The notes beneath the pieces are model-generated. The model did no database searches. It saw nothing but the letters and a program-made list of their open reading frames with translations, and was not told where the DNA came from. A DNA stretch of 64,000 nucleotides, taken from Hyphomonadaceae bacterium (lineage in GTDB: Bacteria > Pseudomonadota > Alphaproteobacteria > Caulobacterales > Aquidulcibacteraceae). Shown in pieces: positions 28,487 through 36,963 of the stretch. The stretch spans positions 1 through 64,000 of the forward strand of contig JAEUMP010000001.1 of the NCBI GenBank assembly GCA_016791445.1, given 5' to 3'. The number at the start of each line of letters is the position of its first letter. Positions within the stretch are counted from its first letter, which is position 1. Both the position numbers and the translations under genes were made by a program.

Positions 28487-29005
28487 TTGAGCTTCCGCAT
28501 CGCCGACGTGCGCGACATCCCGGCGCTGCATGCGTTGATCGAGAGCGCCTATCGCGGCGAAAGCGCGAAGGCCGGCTGGACGCATGAGGCCGATCTGCTC
28601 GGCGGGCAGCGCACCGACGTGCAGGCGCTTGGCGAGATTATCGCAGACGATGCGCAGGTGATCCTGATGGCGGAGGAGGCGGGCGACTTGCGCGGGTGCG
28701 TTCTCGTCGCCGACATCGACCATGGGCGCGCCTATCTCGGCATGCTGACGGTGCGGCCCGATCTGCAATCCGCCGGTATCGGCGCGGCGCTCCTTGCTGA
28801 AGCGGAAGACCTCGCCCGCAACGTGCTGAGGGCGGCGGCCATGGAGATGACCGTGATCAAGCGCCGACGGGAACTCATCGCCTGGTATGAGCGGCGCGGC
28901 TATCGCAATACCGGGCGCGAAGCGCCTTTTCCGTCGCACGATCCGCGCTTTGGATTGCCGAAGGTGGATGATCTTGTCTTCGTGGTGCTGGAGAAGACGC
29001 TCTAG
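28487..29005 (+). CDS. GNAT family N-acetyltransferase
   Basis: 172 residues from TTG 28487, supported by GAGGAG eight bases upstream; no in-frame ATG precedes the fold. GNAT features: FRIADVRDIPALHALIESAYRGE, acetyl-CoA loop LTVRPDLQSAGIGAALLAEAE and YERRGYRNTGRE. The substrate is unknown. Its TAG interlocks with the stop of the convergent enoyl-CoA hydratase gene (CTAG, 29002-29005). Confidence 0.85.
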   Translation: MSFRIADVRDIPALHALIESAYRGESAKAGWTHEADLLGGQRTDVQALGEIIADDAQVILMAEEAGDLRGCVLVADIDHGRAYLGMLTVRPDLQSAGIGAALLAEAEDLARNVLRAAAMEMTVIKRRRELIAWYERRGYRNTGREAPFPSHDPRFGLPKVDDLVFVVLEKTL

Positions 29006-29790
29006 CGTCCGGAGAATTTCGCCTCGCGCTTCTCGAGGAAGCTCGCGACGCCTTCCTTGTGGTCCTCGGTCTTCATCAGCGCGCGGATCGTCTCGATGGC
29101 CCATGAGCCGAGTTCCTTCGGGTCGCCGTAGGCGGCGCGACGAAGCCCCTGCTTCATGTAGCGCAGCGCGAGCGGCGGATTGGCCGCGATGCGGGCGGCA
29201 AGTGCGTTGGCGCGTTCGAGAAGTGTTTCGTGCGGCGTCACTTCGGAAACGAGATTGATGCGCAGCGCTTCGTCGGCGTCGATCACGTCGCCGGTGAAGA
29301 GAAGCTCTGCGGCTTTCGCCGGGCCGACGACGGCGGGGAGACGATAGAAGCCGCCGACATCGCAGATGAGGCCGCGCTTGATGAACATCTCCGAGAAGGA
29401 CGCCTTGTCCGAAGCGATGCGGATGTCGGCGTAGAGCGCCAGCTCCATGCCCCAACCGATCGCCGCGCCGTTCACTGCGGCGATCATCGGCTTTTCGCAA
29501 TCGAGCGCGGCCATGGCGGCGGGCGTCGGCGCGTGGCGGACGGTGACTTGCGTCTCGACGGGCTTCGGCCCCGCCATGATCTCGCGGACGTCGTCGCCGG
29601 AGCAGAAGGCGGGATCGGCGCCGGTGACGATGACGCAGCGCACGTCGTTTTCGCTGCTGGCGCGCTTCAGCGCGGCTTCGAGGGCGGCGTAGGCGGGATA
29701 GTTGAGCGCGTTGCGGCGTTCAGGCCGGTTGAGCGTGATGGTCGCGATGTGGTCGCGGACATCGTAGAGCACAAGACCTGCATCGCCCAT
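29002..29790 (-). CDS. Enoyl-CoA hydratase/isomerase (crotonase) family protein
   Basis: 262 residues from the ATG at 29790, which has a good GGGAGG ribosome site; the upstream Met at 29826 lacks one. Crotonase signatures: ITLNRPERRNALN, CVIVTGADPAFCSGDDV (CoA pocket and first oxyanion NH) and NGAAIGWGMELALYADIRIA with the Glu of the first catalytic position; a second Glu lies in FSEMFIKRGL. Both Glu support hydratase activity in fatty acid or CoA-thioester breakdown. Substrate not defined. Confidence 0.88.
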   Translation of the reverse strand: MGDAGLVLYDVRDHIATITLNRPERRNALNYPAYAALEAALKRASSENDVRCVIVTGADPAFCSGDDVREIMAGPKPVETQVTVRHAPTPAAMAALDCEKPMIAAVNGAAIGWGMELALYADIRIASDKASFSEMFIKRGLICDVGGFYRLPAVVGPAKAAELLFTGDVIDADEALRINLVSEVTPHETLLERANALAARIAANPPLALRYMKQGLRRAAYGDPKELGSWAIETIRALMKTEDHKEGVASFLEKREAKFSGR

Positions 29791-29836
29791 TGTCGCCTCC
29801 CGTTTTCCGGAAACGCTATCGGTCACCCGCGCGCGG

Positions 29837-30694
29837 TCAAGCCGACGTAGGGTGAGGGCGCTGGAACACGAGCGTCGACCACGCCTCGCGCCGGAAGCGG
29901 CGCTTAAGGATCATCCCGCGTCCGCCATAGGCGAGACGGATCAGTGGTTCCTGCTGCGTGAGCAACCCGGAGAGGATCAGCGTGCCGCCCGGCGCAGTCG
30001 CCTTCACCAGCAAGGGCGCGAGCCGGATCAGCGGTCGCATCAGGATATTCGCGAAGACGAGGTCGTGCCCGCCTTTCGCGAAGCGCGCGCCGTCGCCGGC
30101 GATGACCTTCACGCGCGCGCCGATGCGGTTGTTCCTGACGTTTTCGTCCATGATCGCGGCGGCGCGGGTATCGATTTCGACGGCGGTGGCATGCGCGCCC
30201 ATTTTCGCGGCGGCGATGGCGAGGACGCCCGAGCCTGCGCCGACATCGAGCACGCGCTTCACGCGGCGGCGGCGGATTTCCTCTTCGAGCATCATCAGGC
30301 AGCCGAGCGTCGTGCCGTGGTGGCCGGTGCCGAACGCTTCGCTCGCTTCGATCCAGACTTTCGTGCGACCGCCGTGCACGCGACCGAGCGAATGCGCGCC
30401 CGCGACGATGAAGCGCCCGGCTTTCACCGCAGGCAGCCCGTCGAGCGACATGGCGACCCAGTCGGCATCCTCGAGCGGGGCGATGTTGGCGACGAGTTTC
30501 GGCGCGAACTCCGAGACCTTCGCGGCGGCGGCGGCGGCGTCCTCTTCGCTCTGCGCGTAGAGTTCGAGGCGGAATTTTCCCGCGCCCTCTTCAAACCACG
30601 AGACCGCGTCGACCGGCGAGGGATCGAGCGCATCGAAAGCGTCGGCGGCGGCTTTGACGGCGGCGAGCGGGCCGACGGCGGTGACGAGATGCAT
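29837..30694 (-). CDS. prmA: Ribosomal protein L11 methyltransferase
   Basis: 285 residues. N-terminal substrate-recognition part, then EAFGTGHHGTTLGCLMMLEE and the SAM motif VLDVGAGSGVLAIAAAKMGA, and FANILMRPLIRLAP with the NxxxxP-type motif of PrmA. Methylates L11 on several amines. Its start overlaps the stop of the upstream 154-residue protein (TGATG on the minus strand), so the two are co-translated. Confidence 0.93.
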   Translation of the reverse strand: MHLVTAVGPLAAVKAAADAFDALDPSPVDAVSWFEEGAGKFRLELYAQSEEDAAAAAAKVSEFAPKLVANIAPLEDADWVAMSLDGLPAVKAGRFIVAGAHSLGRVHGGRTKVWIEASEAFGTGHHGTTLGCLMMLEEEIRRRRVKRVLDVGAGSGVLAIAAAKMGAHATAVEIDTRAAAIMDENVRNNRIGARVKVIAGDGARFAKGGHDLVFANILMRPLIRLAPLLVKATAPGGTLILSGLLTQQEPLIRLAYGGRGMILKRRFRREAWSTLVFQRPHPTSA

Positions 30695-31158
30695 CAGGCG
30701 AAGTCCGTCGCGGCGCGTGCGTCGTCGTCGGGCGCCATTTCGAAATCCGGCTCGTCGAGATTGCTGCGGGTATAGCGCACGGCGCAGGGGCGAAGCTGTG
30801 CGGCTTCGTCGAGTCCGTACTGGTAGAGCGCTTCCACGAACAGCATCATCGCGTCGTTCGGAAAATCGGTCGGGTCGGCGAGGTATTTGAGATCGGTTTC
30901 GATGGCGTAGGCGAGCGCCTCGAAGGTGCGCATGCGCAGGGCAAGCCGTTCTGCGCCCAGGCCGTCGGCGCGCTCGCGGGAGGCTTCGAAGGCGGCGTCG
31001 AGATCGGGCGCGCGCGCGCCCAACAGGAACGCATTCTCCGGACCGTTGGCGAACAGCGCGATCGGCACCACGCCTTCGCCCGCGAGCTTGGCCTCCTGCT
31101 CGCCGCGATCGATGTCGGCGGAAATCTGCAGGATGAGGCTTTCGACCTTGACGCCCAT
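30694..31158 (-). CDS. Conserved hypothetical protein upstream of prmA
   Basis: 154 residues from ATG 31158 with AAGGAC upstream. MGVKVESLILQISADIDRGEQEAKL is followed by a helical, acidic protein with FANGPENAFLLGARAPDLDAAF and YTRSNLDEPDFEMAPDDD near the end. No signal peptide, membrane segment or known motif. Coupled to prmA by a one-base overlap, so a link to translation is possible but unproven. Confidence 0.7.
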   Translation of the reverse strand: MGVKVESLILQISADIDRGEQEAKLAGEGVVPIALFANGPENAFLLGARAPDLDAAFEASRERADGLGAERLALRMRTFEALAYAIETDLKYLADPTDFPNDAMMLFVEALYQYGLDEAAQLRPCAVRYTRSNLDEPDFEMAPDDDARAATDFA

Positions 31159-31241
31159 GACAAGTCCTTCATGCGCCCGGCGGGGACGCGCGCTGTGATC
31201 TAGGCGGGAAAGCGGGAGCGGGGAAGAGGGCGTGAGGGGAA

Positions 31242-31295
31242 GGCGCCGGCGCCCTTGCCGGACTGTGCACTTCCCGCTGCGCATGCGCCGGCGCC
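31242..31295. repeat. GC-rich inverted element downstream of gene 31371-31865 (minus strand)
   Basis: The 11-mer GCGCCGGCGCC occurs at 31243-31253 and again at 31285-31295, itself palindromic. The sequence CGCCGGCGCCCTTGCCGG here closely matches CGCCGGCGCCCTCGCCGG at 31976-31993 on the other side of the gene. The 31159-31370 spacer shows no gene. Confidence 0.4.
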
Positions 31296-31370
31296 GCCAG
31301 ACTCCGGGGAATCTCGCGTGAACTGAACATGGGTATGCGCAGCAGGAGCTGCGCGGTCCGGCATGACCAG

Positions 31371-31865
31371 TCATGACGTGTCTGCGGCGTCGGTGGCGGG
31401 TGCGATGATCTGCACGCCGAGGGCGATCGTCACGGCGAGGACCGTGACGATGGCGCCGGGCGTTGCGCCGTTTTTCGGCAACCGCAATGTGGCGCACTTC
31501 ACCACTTTGTCGAAATTCGCGAGCGCATCGCGCATGTCGCTAATGGTGCGCAGGGGAATCCCGCGCGTGAAGGCGTGCAGGATGCGGATCTTGCGGCGTT
31601 GGTAGCCGAGCATGCCGTGCGGATGATGCGTGAAGATCGGGTGATCGCGCCGGAAGGTCAGGCGCGAACACATGCTGAGAAAGATCAGCTTGCGGATGTC
31701 GCGCCGCGCCTTGCGCACTTCGTCCTGGAAATCGAGGCGCAAAATTCTGGGTAGGCGCACGCGCGCCGCGACCCAGGCGAGGACTTGCAGCAACCACAAA
31801 TGCAGTTCGCGCGCAGCGGCTGCGTAAGCGGCGCGGCGGTGGCGTAGCGGTTTCGCGATCTGCAT
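31371..31865 (-). CDS. Hypothetical basic protein with C-terminal membrane segment
   Basis: 164 residues from ATG 31865, decided by GAGGAGAG just upstream. N-terminal half is strongly basic and amphipathic (KPLRHRRAAYAAAARELHLW, RKARRDIRKLIFLSMCSRLTFRR); the C terminus has one hydrophobic helix (GAIVTVLAVTIALGVQIIAP). I recognise no family. The motif IRILHAFTRGIPLRTISDMRDALANF is well formed, which argues for a real protein. It is flanked by related GC-rich inverted repeats. Confidence 0.6.
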   Translation of the reverse strand: MQIAKPLRHRRAAYAAAARELHLWLLQVLAWVAARVRLPRILRLDFQDEVRKARRDIRKLIFLSMCSRLTFRRDHPIFTHHPHGMLGYQRRKIRILHAFTRGIPLRTISDMRDALANFDKVVKCATLRLPKNGATPGAIVTVLAVTIALGVQIIAPATDAADTS

Positions 31866-31964
31866 CTCTGGCTCTCCTCTTCGCGGCGCCGGAACCATTC
31901 CGACGCGACGTGGGAGGAGTGTGAGCCTGGTCTGGACCCGGTCGGATTGCGGCGGCGATTTTTC

Positions 31965-32048
31965 TGCAGCGGACCGCCGGCGCCCTCGCCGGCTTCCATG
32001 TGCGCCAAGGGGAAGCGGTTTGCCGACGGGGCGCCGGCGGTCCTTGCA
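31965..32048. repeat. Inverted repeat with 15-bp perfect arms
   Basis: GGACCGCCGGCGCCC (31971-31985) is exactly inverted as GGGCGCCGGCGGTCC (32029-32043), spacer 43 bases. Outside the arms CTGCA repeats in inverted form with one base shifted. A further hairpin GCGGCGGCGCCTTCGCCGCCG lies at about 32100-32121. The 31866-32156 spacer (291 bases) holds these structures and no gene. Confidence 0.55.
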
Positions 32049-32156
32049 GCGAGGGGAATAGCCTTCGCGTTTCCCCCTACTGAAAAGTCATGGGGCGGAG
32101 CGGCGGCGCCTTCGCCGCCGTTTCCTGCGCCGGCGGAAGCGGGCTATGGGAAGGGG

Positions 32157-32612
32157 ATGAAACGCCTTTTGCTCGTCGCCGCCCTCCTCGCATCCGCCTG
32201 CGCCAGCATGGAGACCGGTCCTGCCGGGTCCGGCGCGGTGGAGCCGCGCGGCGTTGCGGCCCCCTCCGGGCCCATCGATCTCGGCGACTGGCGGCGCGGC
32301 GGCGCGGACGCGGTCATGCAGCGCTTCTCGACGGGCCTCGTGCGGCGCTACGCGCCGGGACTCGATTTCGCCGTGGCGACGGGTGATCTGCGCGCCAACC
32401 AGTTCGCGTGCGCGGCGCCCTCGTCCGGTCGTGGCGGCGATCCGCCGGACCAGGTCTGCCGCCGGACGCTGACCGAGGGCGACTGCACCCACACCTGGCA
32501 AGCCCATCTCTGGGACGATGCGCCGGGCGCCGCGGCGAAGGTCAGCCGGGTGCGCGGCCTTTACGACAAGCGCTGCAAGGCGGACGGCGGCCTGCTGGGC
32601 GGACCGGGCTGA
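32157..32612 (+). CDS. Small lipoprotein of unknown function
   Basis: 151 residues from ATG 32157 with AAGGGG immediately upstream. Lipobox LLASAC with Cys15. The mature part has six further Cys residues (FACAA, QVCRRTLTEGDCTHTW, DKRCKADGG) that may form disulfides. No family recognised. Short spacing to the NifU-like gene (20 bases) suggests co-transcription. Confidence 0.7.
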   Translation: MKRLLLVAALLASACASMETGPAGSGAVEPRGVAAPSGPIDLGDWRRGGADAVMQRFSTGLVRRYAPGLDFAVATGDLRANQFACAAPSSGRGGDPPDQVCRRTLTEGDCTHTWQAHLWDDAPGAAAKVSRVRGLYDKRCKADGGLLGGPG

Positions 32613-32631
32613 GCGCGCCTATATCCCGTCC

Positions 32632-33066
32632 ATGCACGATCTCTATCATCCCCGCATCTTCGAACTCGCCGGCGACATCGCCCATCAGGGCCGGCTCGCG
32701 GGCGCGCACGGGACATCGACGAAGGTGTCGAAGGTCTGCGGCTCGGTGGTGACGGTGGATCTCACGCTCGACGGCGACGTGGTCACGGGCCTCGGCATCG
32801 AGGTGGAGGCGTGCGCGCTGGGGCAGGCGTCGGCGTCGGTGTTCGCGGCCAACGCCATCGGCGCGCGGGTCGACGAGATCGTCGCGGCGCGCGATGCGCT
32901 GAAGGCGATGCTGAAGGAGAACGGGCCACCGCCCGCGGGGCGCTTCTGGGAACTCAGGCACCTCGAAGGGGTGCGCGACTATCCGATGCGCCATGTGTCC
33001 ACGCTGCTGGCGTTCGAGGCGGCGGTGGCGGCCATTGAGGACGCGCGCGCGAAAGTGAAAGCCTAG
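32632..33066 (+). CDS. NifU/IscU-like Fe-S scaffold protein, lacking the third Cys
   Basis: 144 residues from ATG 32632 (MHDLYHPRIFELAGDIAH). Scaffold-like elements: KVCGSVVTVDLTLDG with Cys36 and VEACALGQASASVFA with Cys61. Where IscU and SufU have a third Cys (RIKCATLAW type), this protein has RHVSTLLAFEA with Ser123. It may hold Fe-S clusters less stably or act as an adaptor. No isc or suf genes are near. Annotation as a cluster assembly protein rests on family resemblance. Confidence 0.75.
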   Translation: MHDLYHPRIFELAGDIAHQGRLAGAHGTSTKVSKVCGSVVTVDLTLDGDVVTGLGIEVEACALGQASASVFAANAIGARVDEIVAARDALKAMLKENGPPPAGRFWELRHLEGVRDYPMRHVSTLLAFEAAVAAIEDARAKVKA

Positions 33067-33126
33067 CGGTTCCGGCGGCGCGACCGACGCCCTATGACCG
33101 GGCGCGACAGTCTGCTGGAGAGCCCC

Positions 33127-34119
33127 ATGAGCGATGATCTCGACCTGAACCGCCGCGGCCTGCTGACCGGCGCGACACTTGTCGCGGGCGCAGCGGCGAC
33201 GGCGCCGGCGATGGCGCAAGTCGCAGAGCCGGACCTCAAGGGCAAGACGGTGCTCATCACCGGCGCGTCGTCCGGTTTCGGGCGCCTGGGCGCCGAATAC
33301 TATGCGCGGCGCGGCGCGAAGGTGTTCGCCTCCATGCGCAACACGCCGCGCCCGGAGGCCGACGCCCTGCGCACGCTGGCGCAGCGCGAGCGTCTGCAGA
33401 TTGAGGTCGTCGAGATCGACGTGCTGTCCGACGCCAGCGTGACGCAAGGCGTCGCGCGCGTGCTCGCCGCGGCCGGCGGCAAGGTCGACGCGCTGGTCAA
33501 CAATGCCGGCATCGGCATCAGCGGTCCGGTGGAAGTGCAGGACATGGCGGCGACGCAACTCGCCTTCGACACCAATGTGTTCGGCTGTCACCGCATGGTG
33601 CGGGCCGTGCTGCCGTCGATGCGCGCCGCGCGCCAGGGACACATCTTCCAGATATCGTCGCAGCTCGGCCGTCTCATCGTGCCGGGGGCCGGACATTATT
33701 CGGCGACGAAGTTCGCGCTTGAGGCCATGAGCGAGCAGCTGGCCTATGAACTCGTGCCGCTCGGCGTGGACGTCACCATCATCCAGCCCGGCGGCTATCC
33801 GACGAATGTCTGGATCAACCGCAACCGCTACACCGCCGACCTGAAAGCGCGCACGGACGCCGCCCTGCAGGCGGGGTATCCGCACCTCACCCAGACGATG
33901 ACCGCCGAGGACGGCAGCGGGCGCACCGCCGATCCGATGGACGTGCCGCGCGCGATCGCGGAAATCATGGCGATGCCGGCGGGCCGCCGGCCCTTGCGGC
34001 GCGCCGTCCATCCGCGGATGCGGCCGCAGGAGGGCGTCAACGCCGCGATGGCGGAAGCGCAGAAGGCGTTTCTGGGCGCCACGCCCTACGGGGCGTGGGT
34101 GCGCGACGCGCTGGACTAG
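33127..34119 (+). CDS. SDR family oxidoreductase with Tat-type leader
   Basis: 330 residues from ATG 33127 (GGAGAG upstream). Residues 9-31 form a twin-arginine-like leader (NRRGLLTGATLVAGAAATAPAMAQ). The body is a classical short-chain dehydrogenase: TGASSGFG (46-53), NNAGIGISGP and YSATK. NAD(P)-linked oxidation or reduction of an unknown substrate. Export of an SDR is unusual and would need the cofactor to be bound before Tat transport. Confidence 0.85.
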   Translation: MSDDLDLNRRGLLTGATLVAGAAATAPAMAQVAEPDLKGKTVLITGASSGFGRLGAEYYARRGAKVFASMRNTPRPEADALRTLAQRERLQIEVVEIDVLSDASVTQGVARVLAAAGGKVDALVNNAGIGISGPVEVQDMAATQLAFDTNVFGCHRMVRAVLPSMRAARQGHIFQISSQLGRLIVPGAGHYSATKFALEAMSEQLAYELVPLGVDVTIIQPGGYPTNVWINRNRYTADLKARTDAALQAGYPHLTQTMTAEDGSGRTADPMDVPRAIAEIMAMPAGRRPLRRAVHPRMRPQEGVNAAMAEAQKAFLGATPYGAWVRDALD

Positions 34120-34154
34120 GCCGCATCACGGGGACTTTACCTCGACCGCCGCAT

Positions 34155-34185
34155 CCGATACTTATCGAAAAACGATATTGATCGG
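34155..34185. promoter_or_regulatory. 31-bp imperfect palindrome just before the DUF885 gene
   Basis: CCGATNNNTATCG-AAAAA-CGATANNNATCGG is symmetric about base 34170, with ten of thirteen positions pairing on each side. It ends nine bases before the ATG at 34194 and overlaps the ribosome binding region. Likely operator for a dimeric repressor. Confidence 0.5.
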
Positions 34186-34193
34186 GGTCAGGC

Positions 34194-36032
34194 ATGAAAC
34201 TGGTGTTCAAGATTCTCGGCTGGGTGCTGCTCGCGGCGCTGCTGGTCGGCGGCTACGCGGCCTACCGCATCGGCTTCGACAAGCCCTTCACGATCAATCA
34301 GCTCGCGAACCGCCAGGCGATCGACTTCGTGCTGCGCAATCCGGAGCTGTTCAGCCAGATCGGCGCCGTGGACGGCACGCCGTTCGACACGCATTCCGGC
34401 AAGCTCGCGGAAGTCGGTATCGGCAAGCGCGATGCGGATTACGCGCGCCTTGAAAAATATCTCGCCGAGCTGCGCCGGTTCGATCGCGCGAAGCTCAGCG
34501 CACAGGGCCAGATCACCTACGACATCCTCGAAGACCAATACACGTCTTCGCTCGCGTTCCGCGCCTTCCCGTGGATGTCGTCGGAGGGGCTTTACCCGAT
34601 CAATCCGATGTGGGGCACCAATGTCGGTCTGCCGACGTTCATGCAGACCGGCCACACCATCAAGAACCGGAAGACCGCGGAAAACTATGTGGTGCGGCTG
34701 GAGGCGATGGGGCCGAAACTCGATGCGGTGACGGCGGAAACCGTGCGCCAGGCGCAAGCGGGCGTCGTGCTGCCGATCTCGCTCGTGGAGCGCTCGATCC
34801 AGATTTCGCGCAGCACGATTGCAGGGCCCGCCGCGGAGAACGCGCTGGTGAAGAATTTCACCACGAAGGCGGCGGAGCTGAAGGACCTCGACGCCGCGCA
34901 ACGCGAGGCGCTGACCGCGCGCGCGGTCGCGGCGGTGGAGACGGGCGTCTATCCCGCCTACGAACGCATGATCGCCATGCTCGAAAGCCAGCGCGCGGCG
35001 GCCGCGACGCAGGGCGCCGGCGTCGGTCGCCTGCCGGACGGCGGCGCGCTTTACGCGCTCTACCTGAAGCAGATGACGACGACCGACTACACTGCCGACC
35101 AGATCCACCAGATCGGTCTCGATGAAGTCACGCGCATCAGCGCGGAGATGGATGCGATCCTCAAGGGCCAGGGGCTGACGACGGGCACGCTGGCGGAACG
35201 CCTCGACGTGCTGAACAAGCGGCCCGACCAGCTCTTCCCGAACACCGACGAAGGCCGCGCGCAGATCATCGCGCGCTACAACGAGATCATGCGCGAGATA
35301 GAAGCGCTGATGCCGCAGTACTTCAACACGATCCCGCCGGGGCAGCTGCGCATCGAGCGCGTGCCGCCGGCGCTGGAAGCGGGGGCGGCGGGCGGCAGCT
35401 ATCAGCCGGCGGCGCTCGATGGCTCGCGCCCCGGCACGTTCTACGCGAACCTCCGCGATACCGCCGAAACACCGCGCTACACCATGAAGACGCTCGCCTA
35501 CCATGAAGGCGTGCCGGGCCATCACTTCCAGCTCGACACCGCGCTGCACCTGAAGGACCTGCCGATCATCCGGACGATGCCGCTCTACACCGCGTATTCG
35601 GAAGGCTGGGGGCTTTATGCGGAACGCCTCGCCGCGGAAATCGGCATGTACAAGGACGATCCGCTCGGCGATCTCGGGCGCCTGCAGGCGGAAATCTTCC
35701 GCGCCGTGCGTCTCGTCGTCGACACGGGCCTCCACGCGAAGGGCTGGAGCCGCGAACAGGCGATCGCCTACATGGTCGCCAACACCGGCATGGCGGAGAC
35801 GGATGTCACCACCGAGATCGAGCGCTACATGGCGCTGCCCGGACAGGCGTGTGCGTACAAGATCGGCCAGCTCAAAATTCTGGAACTGCGCGAACACGCG
35901 AAGGCCGAACTTGGCGACAAGTTCGACATCAAGGCGTTCCACTCCGTGGTGCTCGAAAATGGCGCGGTGCCGCTGACGACGCTGGAGCGGCTGGTGAACG
36001 AGTGGATCGCCCGCACGAAGGGCGCCGCGTGA
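34194..36032 (+). CDS. DUF885 family putative metallopeptidase, membrane-anchored or exported
   Basis: 612 residues. N-terminal hydrophobic segment (VFKILGWVLLAALLVGGYAA) acts as signal or anchor. The DUF885 zinc motif is clear in AYHEGVPGHHFQLDTA, with downstream Glu in YSEGWGLYAERLAAE. Members are M32/collagenase-like or peptidase-like secreted enzymes; substrate is unknown. Its TGA overlaps the GTG of the next lipoprotein gene. A strong palindrome precedes it. Confidence 0.88.
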   Translation: MKLVFKILGWVLLAALLVGGYAAYRIGFDKPFTINQLANRQAIDFVLRNPELFSQIGAVDGTPFDTHSGKLAEVGIGKRDADYARLEKYLAELRRFDRAKLSAQGQITYDILEDQYTSSLAFRAFPWMSSEGLYPINPMWGTNVGLPTFMQTGHTIKNRKTAENYVVRLEAMGPKLDAVTAETVRQAQAGVVLPISLVERSIQISRSTIAGPAAENALVKNFTTKAAELKDLDAAQREALTARAVAAVETGVYPAYERMIAMLESQRAAAATQGAGVGRLPDGGALYALYLKQMTTTDYTADQIHQIGLDEVTRISAEMDAILKGQGLTTGTLAERLDVLNKRPDQLFPNTDEGRAQIIARYNEIMREIEALMPQYFNTIPPGQLRIERVPPALEAGAAGGSYQPAALDGSRPGTFYANLRDTAETPRYTMKTLAYHEGVPGHHFQLDTALHLKDLPIIRTMPLYTAYSEGWGLYAERLAAEIGMYKDDPLGDLGRLQAEIFRAVRLVVDTGLHAKGWSREQAIAYMVANTGMAETDVTTEIERYMALPGQACAYKIGQLKILELREHAKAELGDKFDIKAFHSVVLENGAVPLTTLERLVNEWIARTKGAA

Positions 36033-36454
36033 GACGCCTCGCGGCGACGCTCGCGCTTTTCGCGCTGACAGCGTGTGCGACATCGTCGGTCGAGCCGCCG
36101 CCGGCGTCGGGGCCGATCGCGCTGCATGCGGACAAAGCAGTCCCTGCCGAAATCTCCGCTGCGTTTGCGCGCGAGGTGGAGGCGCGTCTGCCCGGCGTGC
36201 GGGGCGCCGAGGAAGTGCGCGGCGTGCTGATGGCGCAGGGCTTCCAGTGCGCGGATGCGGGCGGCGGACCGGACGTGCGCGTCGGGGAGGTCTATGCGCG
36301 CTGCGAGCTGCCGAAGCCGCACGGCCTCTGCTCGGACAAATGGACGGTGGACCTGCGCCTGCGCGGGCTCACCCGTGCGCTCGATTTTGCGCGCGTCTCC
36401 GCCGAAGGCCGCTTTGAACGCTTCTGCACCAACGGCGCCTCCCCCAACGGGTGA
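36029..36454 (+). CDS. Small lipoprotein coupled to the DUF885 gene
   Basis: 141 residues from GTG 36029, overlapping the preceding stop (GTGA). Lipobox LTAC with Cys16. Later residues include EVRGVLMAQGFQCADAGGGPD, RCELPKPHGLCSDKWTVDLRLRG and ERFCTN, with four Cys. No family recognised; translational coupling suggests a role with the upstream exported enzyme. The 36455-36631 spacer shows no convincing gene. Confidence 0.7.
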   Translation: MRRLAATLALFALTACATSSVEPPPASGPIALHADKAVPAEISAAFAREVEARLPGVRGAEEVRGVLMAQGFQCADAGGGPDVRVGEVYARCELPKPHGLCSDKWTVDLRLRGLTRALDFARVSAEGRFERFCTNGASPNG

Positions 36455-36631
36455 GGCCCTTCCGCTTCCGTTTGCGGGCGCTTTCGGTTATGAGGCGGCC
36501 CATGCAGCGCCTCGCCGCCCCCGCACGCTCGACCACTACGACCACTGGCTGAAGCCGGCGGCGCTTGACCGGGCGCGCCGCAGCGGCTGCGTGTGGACCC
36601 GGTTCCGAACCCTGAAAAGCCGCGCATCTCC

Positions 36632-36952
36632 ATGCAACCGACGCTTCCAGCCCCGAGTCTGCCTGCGAAGGCCGTTCTCGGCCTGATCCGGCTCTACAAG
36701 CTCACGTTGTCGCCCTTTGTCGGGCGCGACTGCCGTTACCTGCCCACCTGCTCGGCGTATGCGGCGGATGCGGTGCGGGCGCATGGCGCGTGGAAGGGAA
36801 GCTGGATGGCGGGCGCGCGGCTCTGCCGCTGCCACCCGTGGGGCGGATCGGGCTATGACCCCGCGCCGACGATTGCGCCGAAAGCGCCGTGGTTCGCGCC
36901 GTGGCGCTATGGCGACTGGAAGAGCGGACGCCGCGACGCGCCGAATCTGTGA
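36632..36952 (+). CDS. yidD: Membrane protein insertion efficiency factor YidD
   Basis: 106 residues from ATG 36632; a GTG at 36593 would add 13 residues. The YidD core is clear: [34 protein letters not shown] and [15 protein letters not shown] with its conserved Cys. YidD aids YidC-dependent insertion. The usual rnpA/yidC neighbours are absent; here it sits directly upstream of thrS, a known alphaproteobacterial arrangement. Confidence 0.9.
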   Translation: MQPTLPAPSLPAKAVLGLIRLYKLTLSPFVGRDCRYLPTCSAYAADAVRAHGAWKGSWMAGARLCRCHPWGGSGYDPAPTIAPKAPWFAPWRYGDWKSGRRDAPNL

Positions 36953-36963
36953 AAGACCGAGAC

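Noticed and set aside
36455-36631. Possible extra gene between the small lipoprotein and yidD
   Set aside because: Open frames here are short or run through from the preceding gene in another frame; no ribosome site or family-like sequence.
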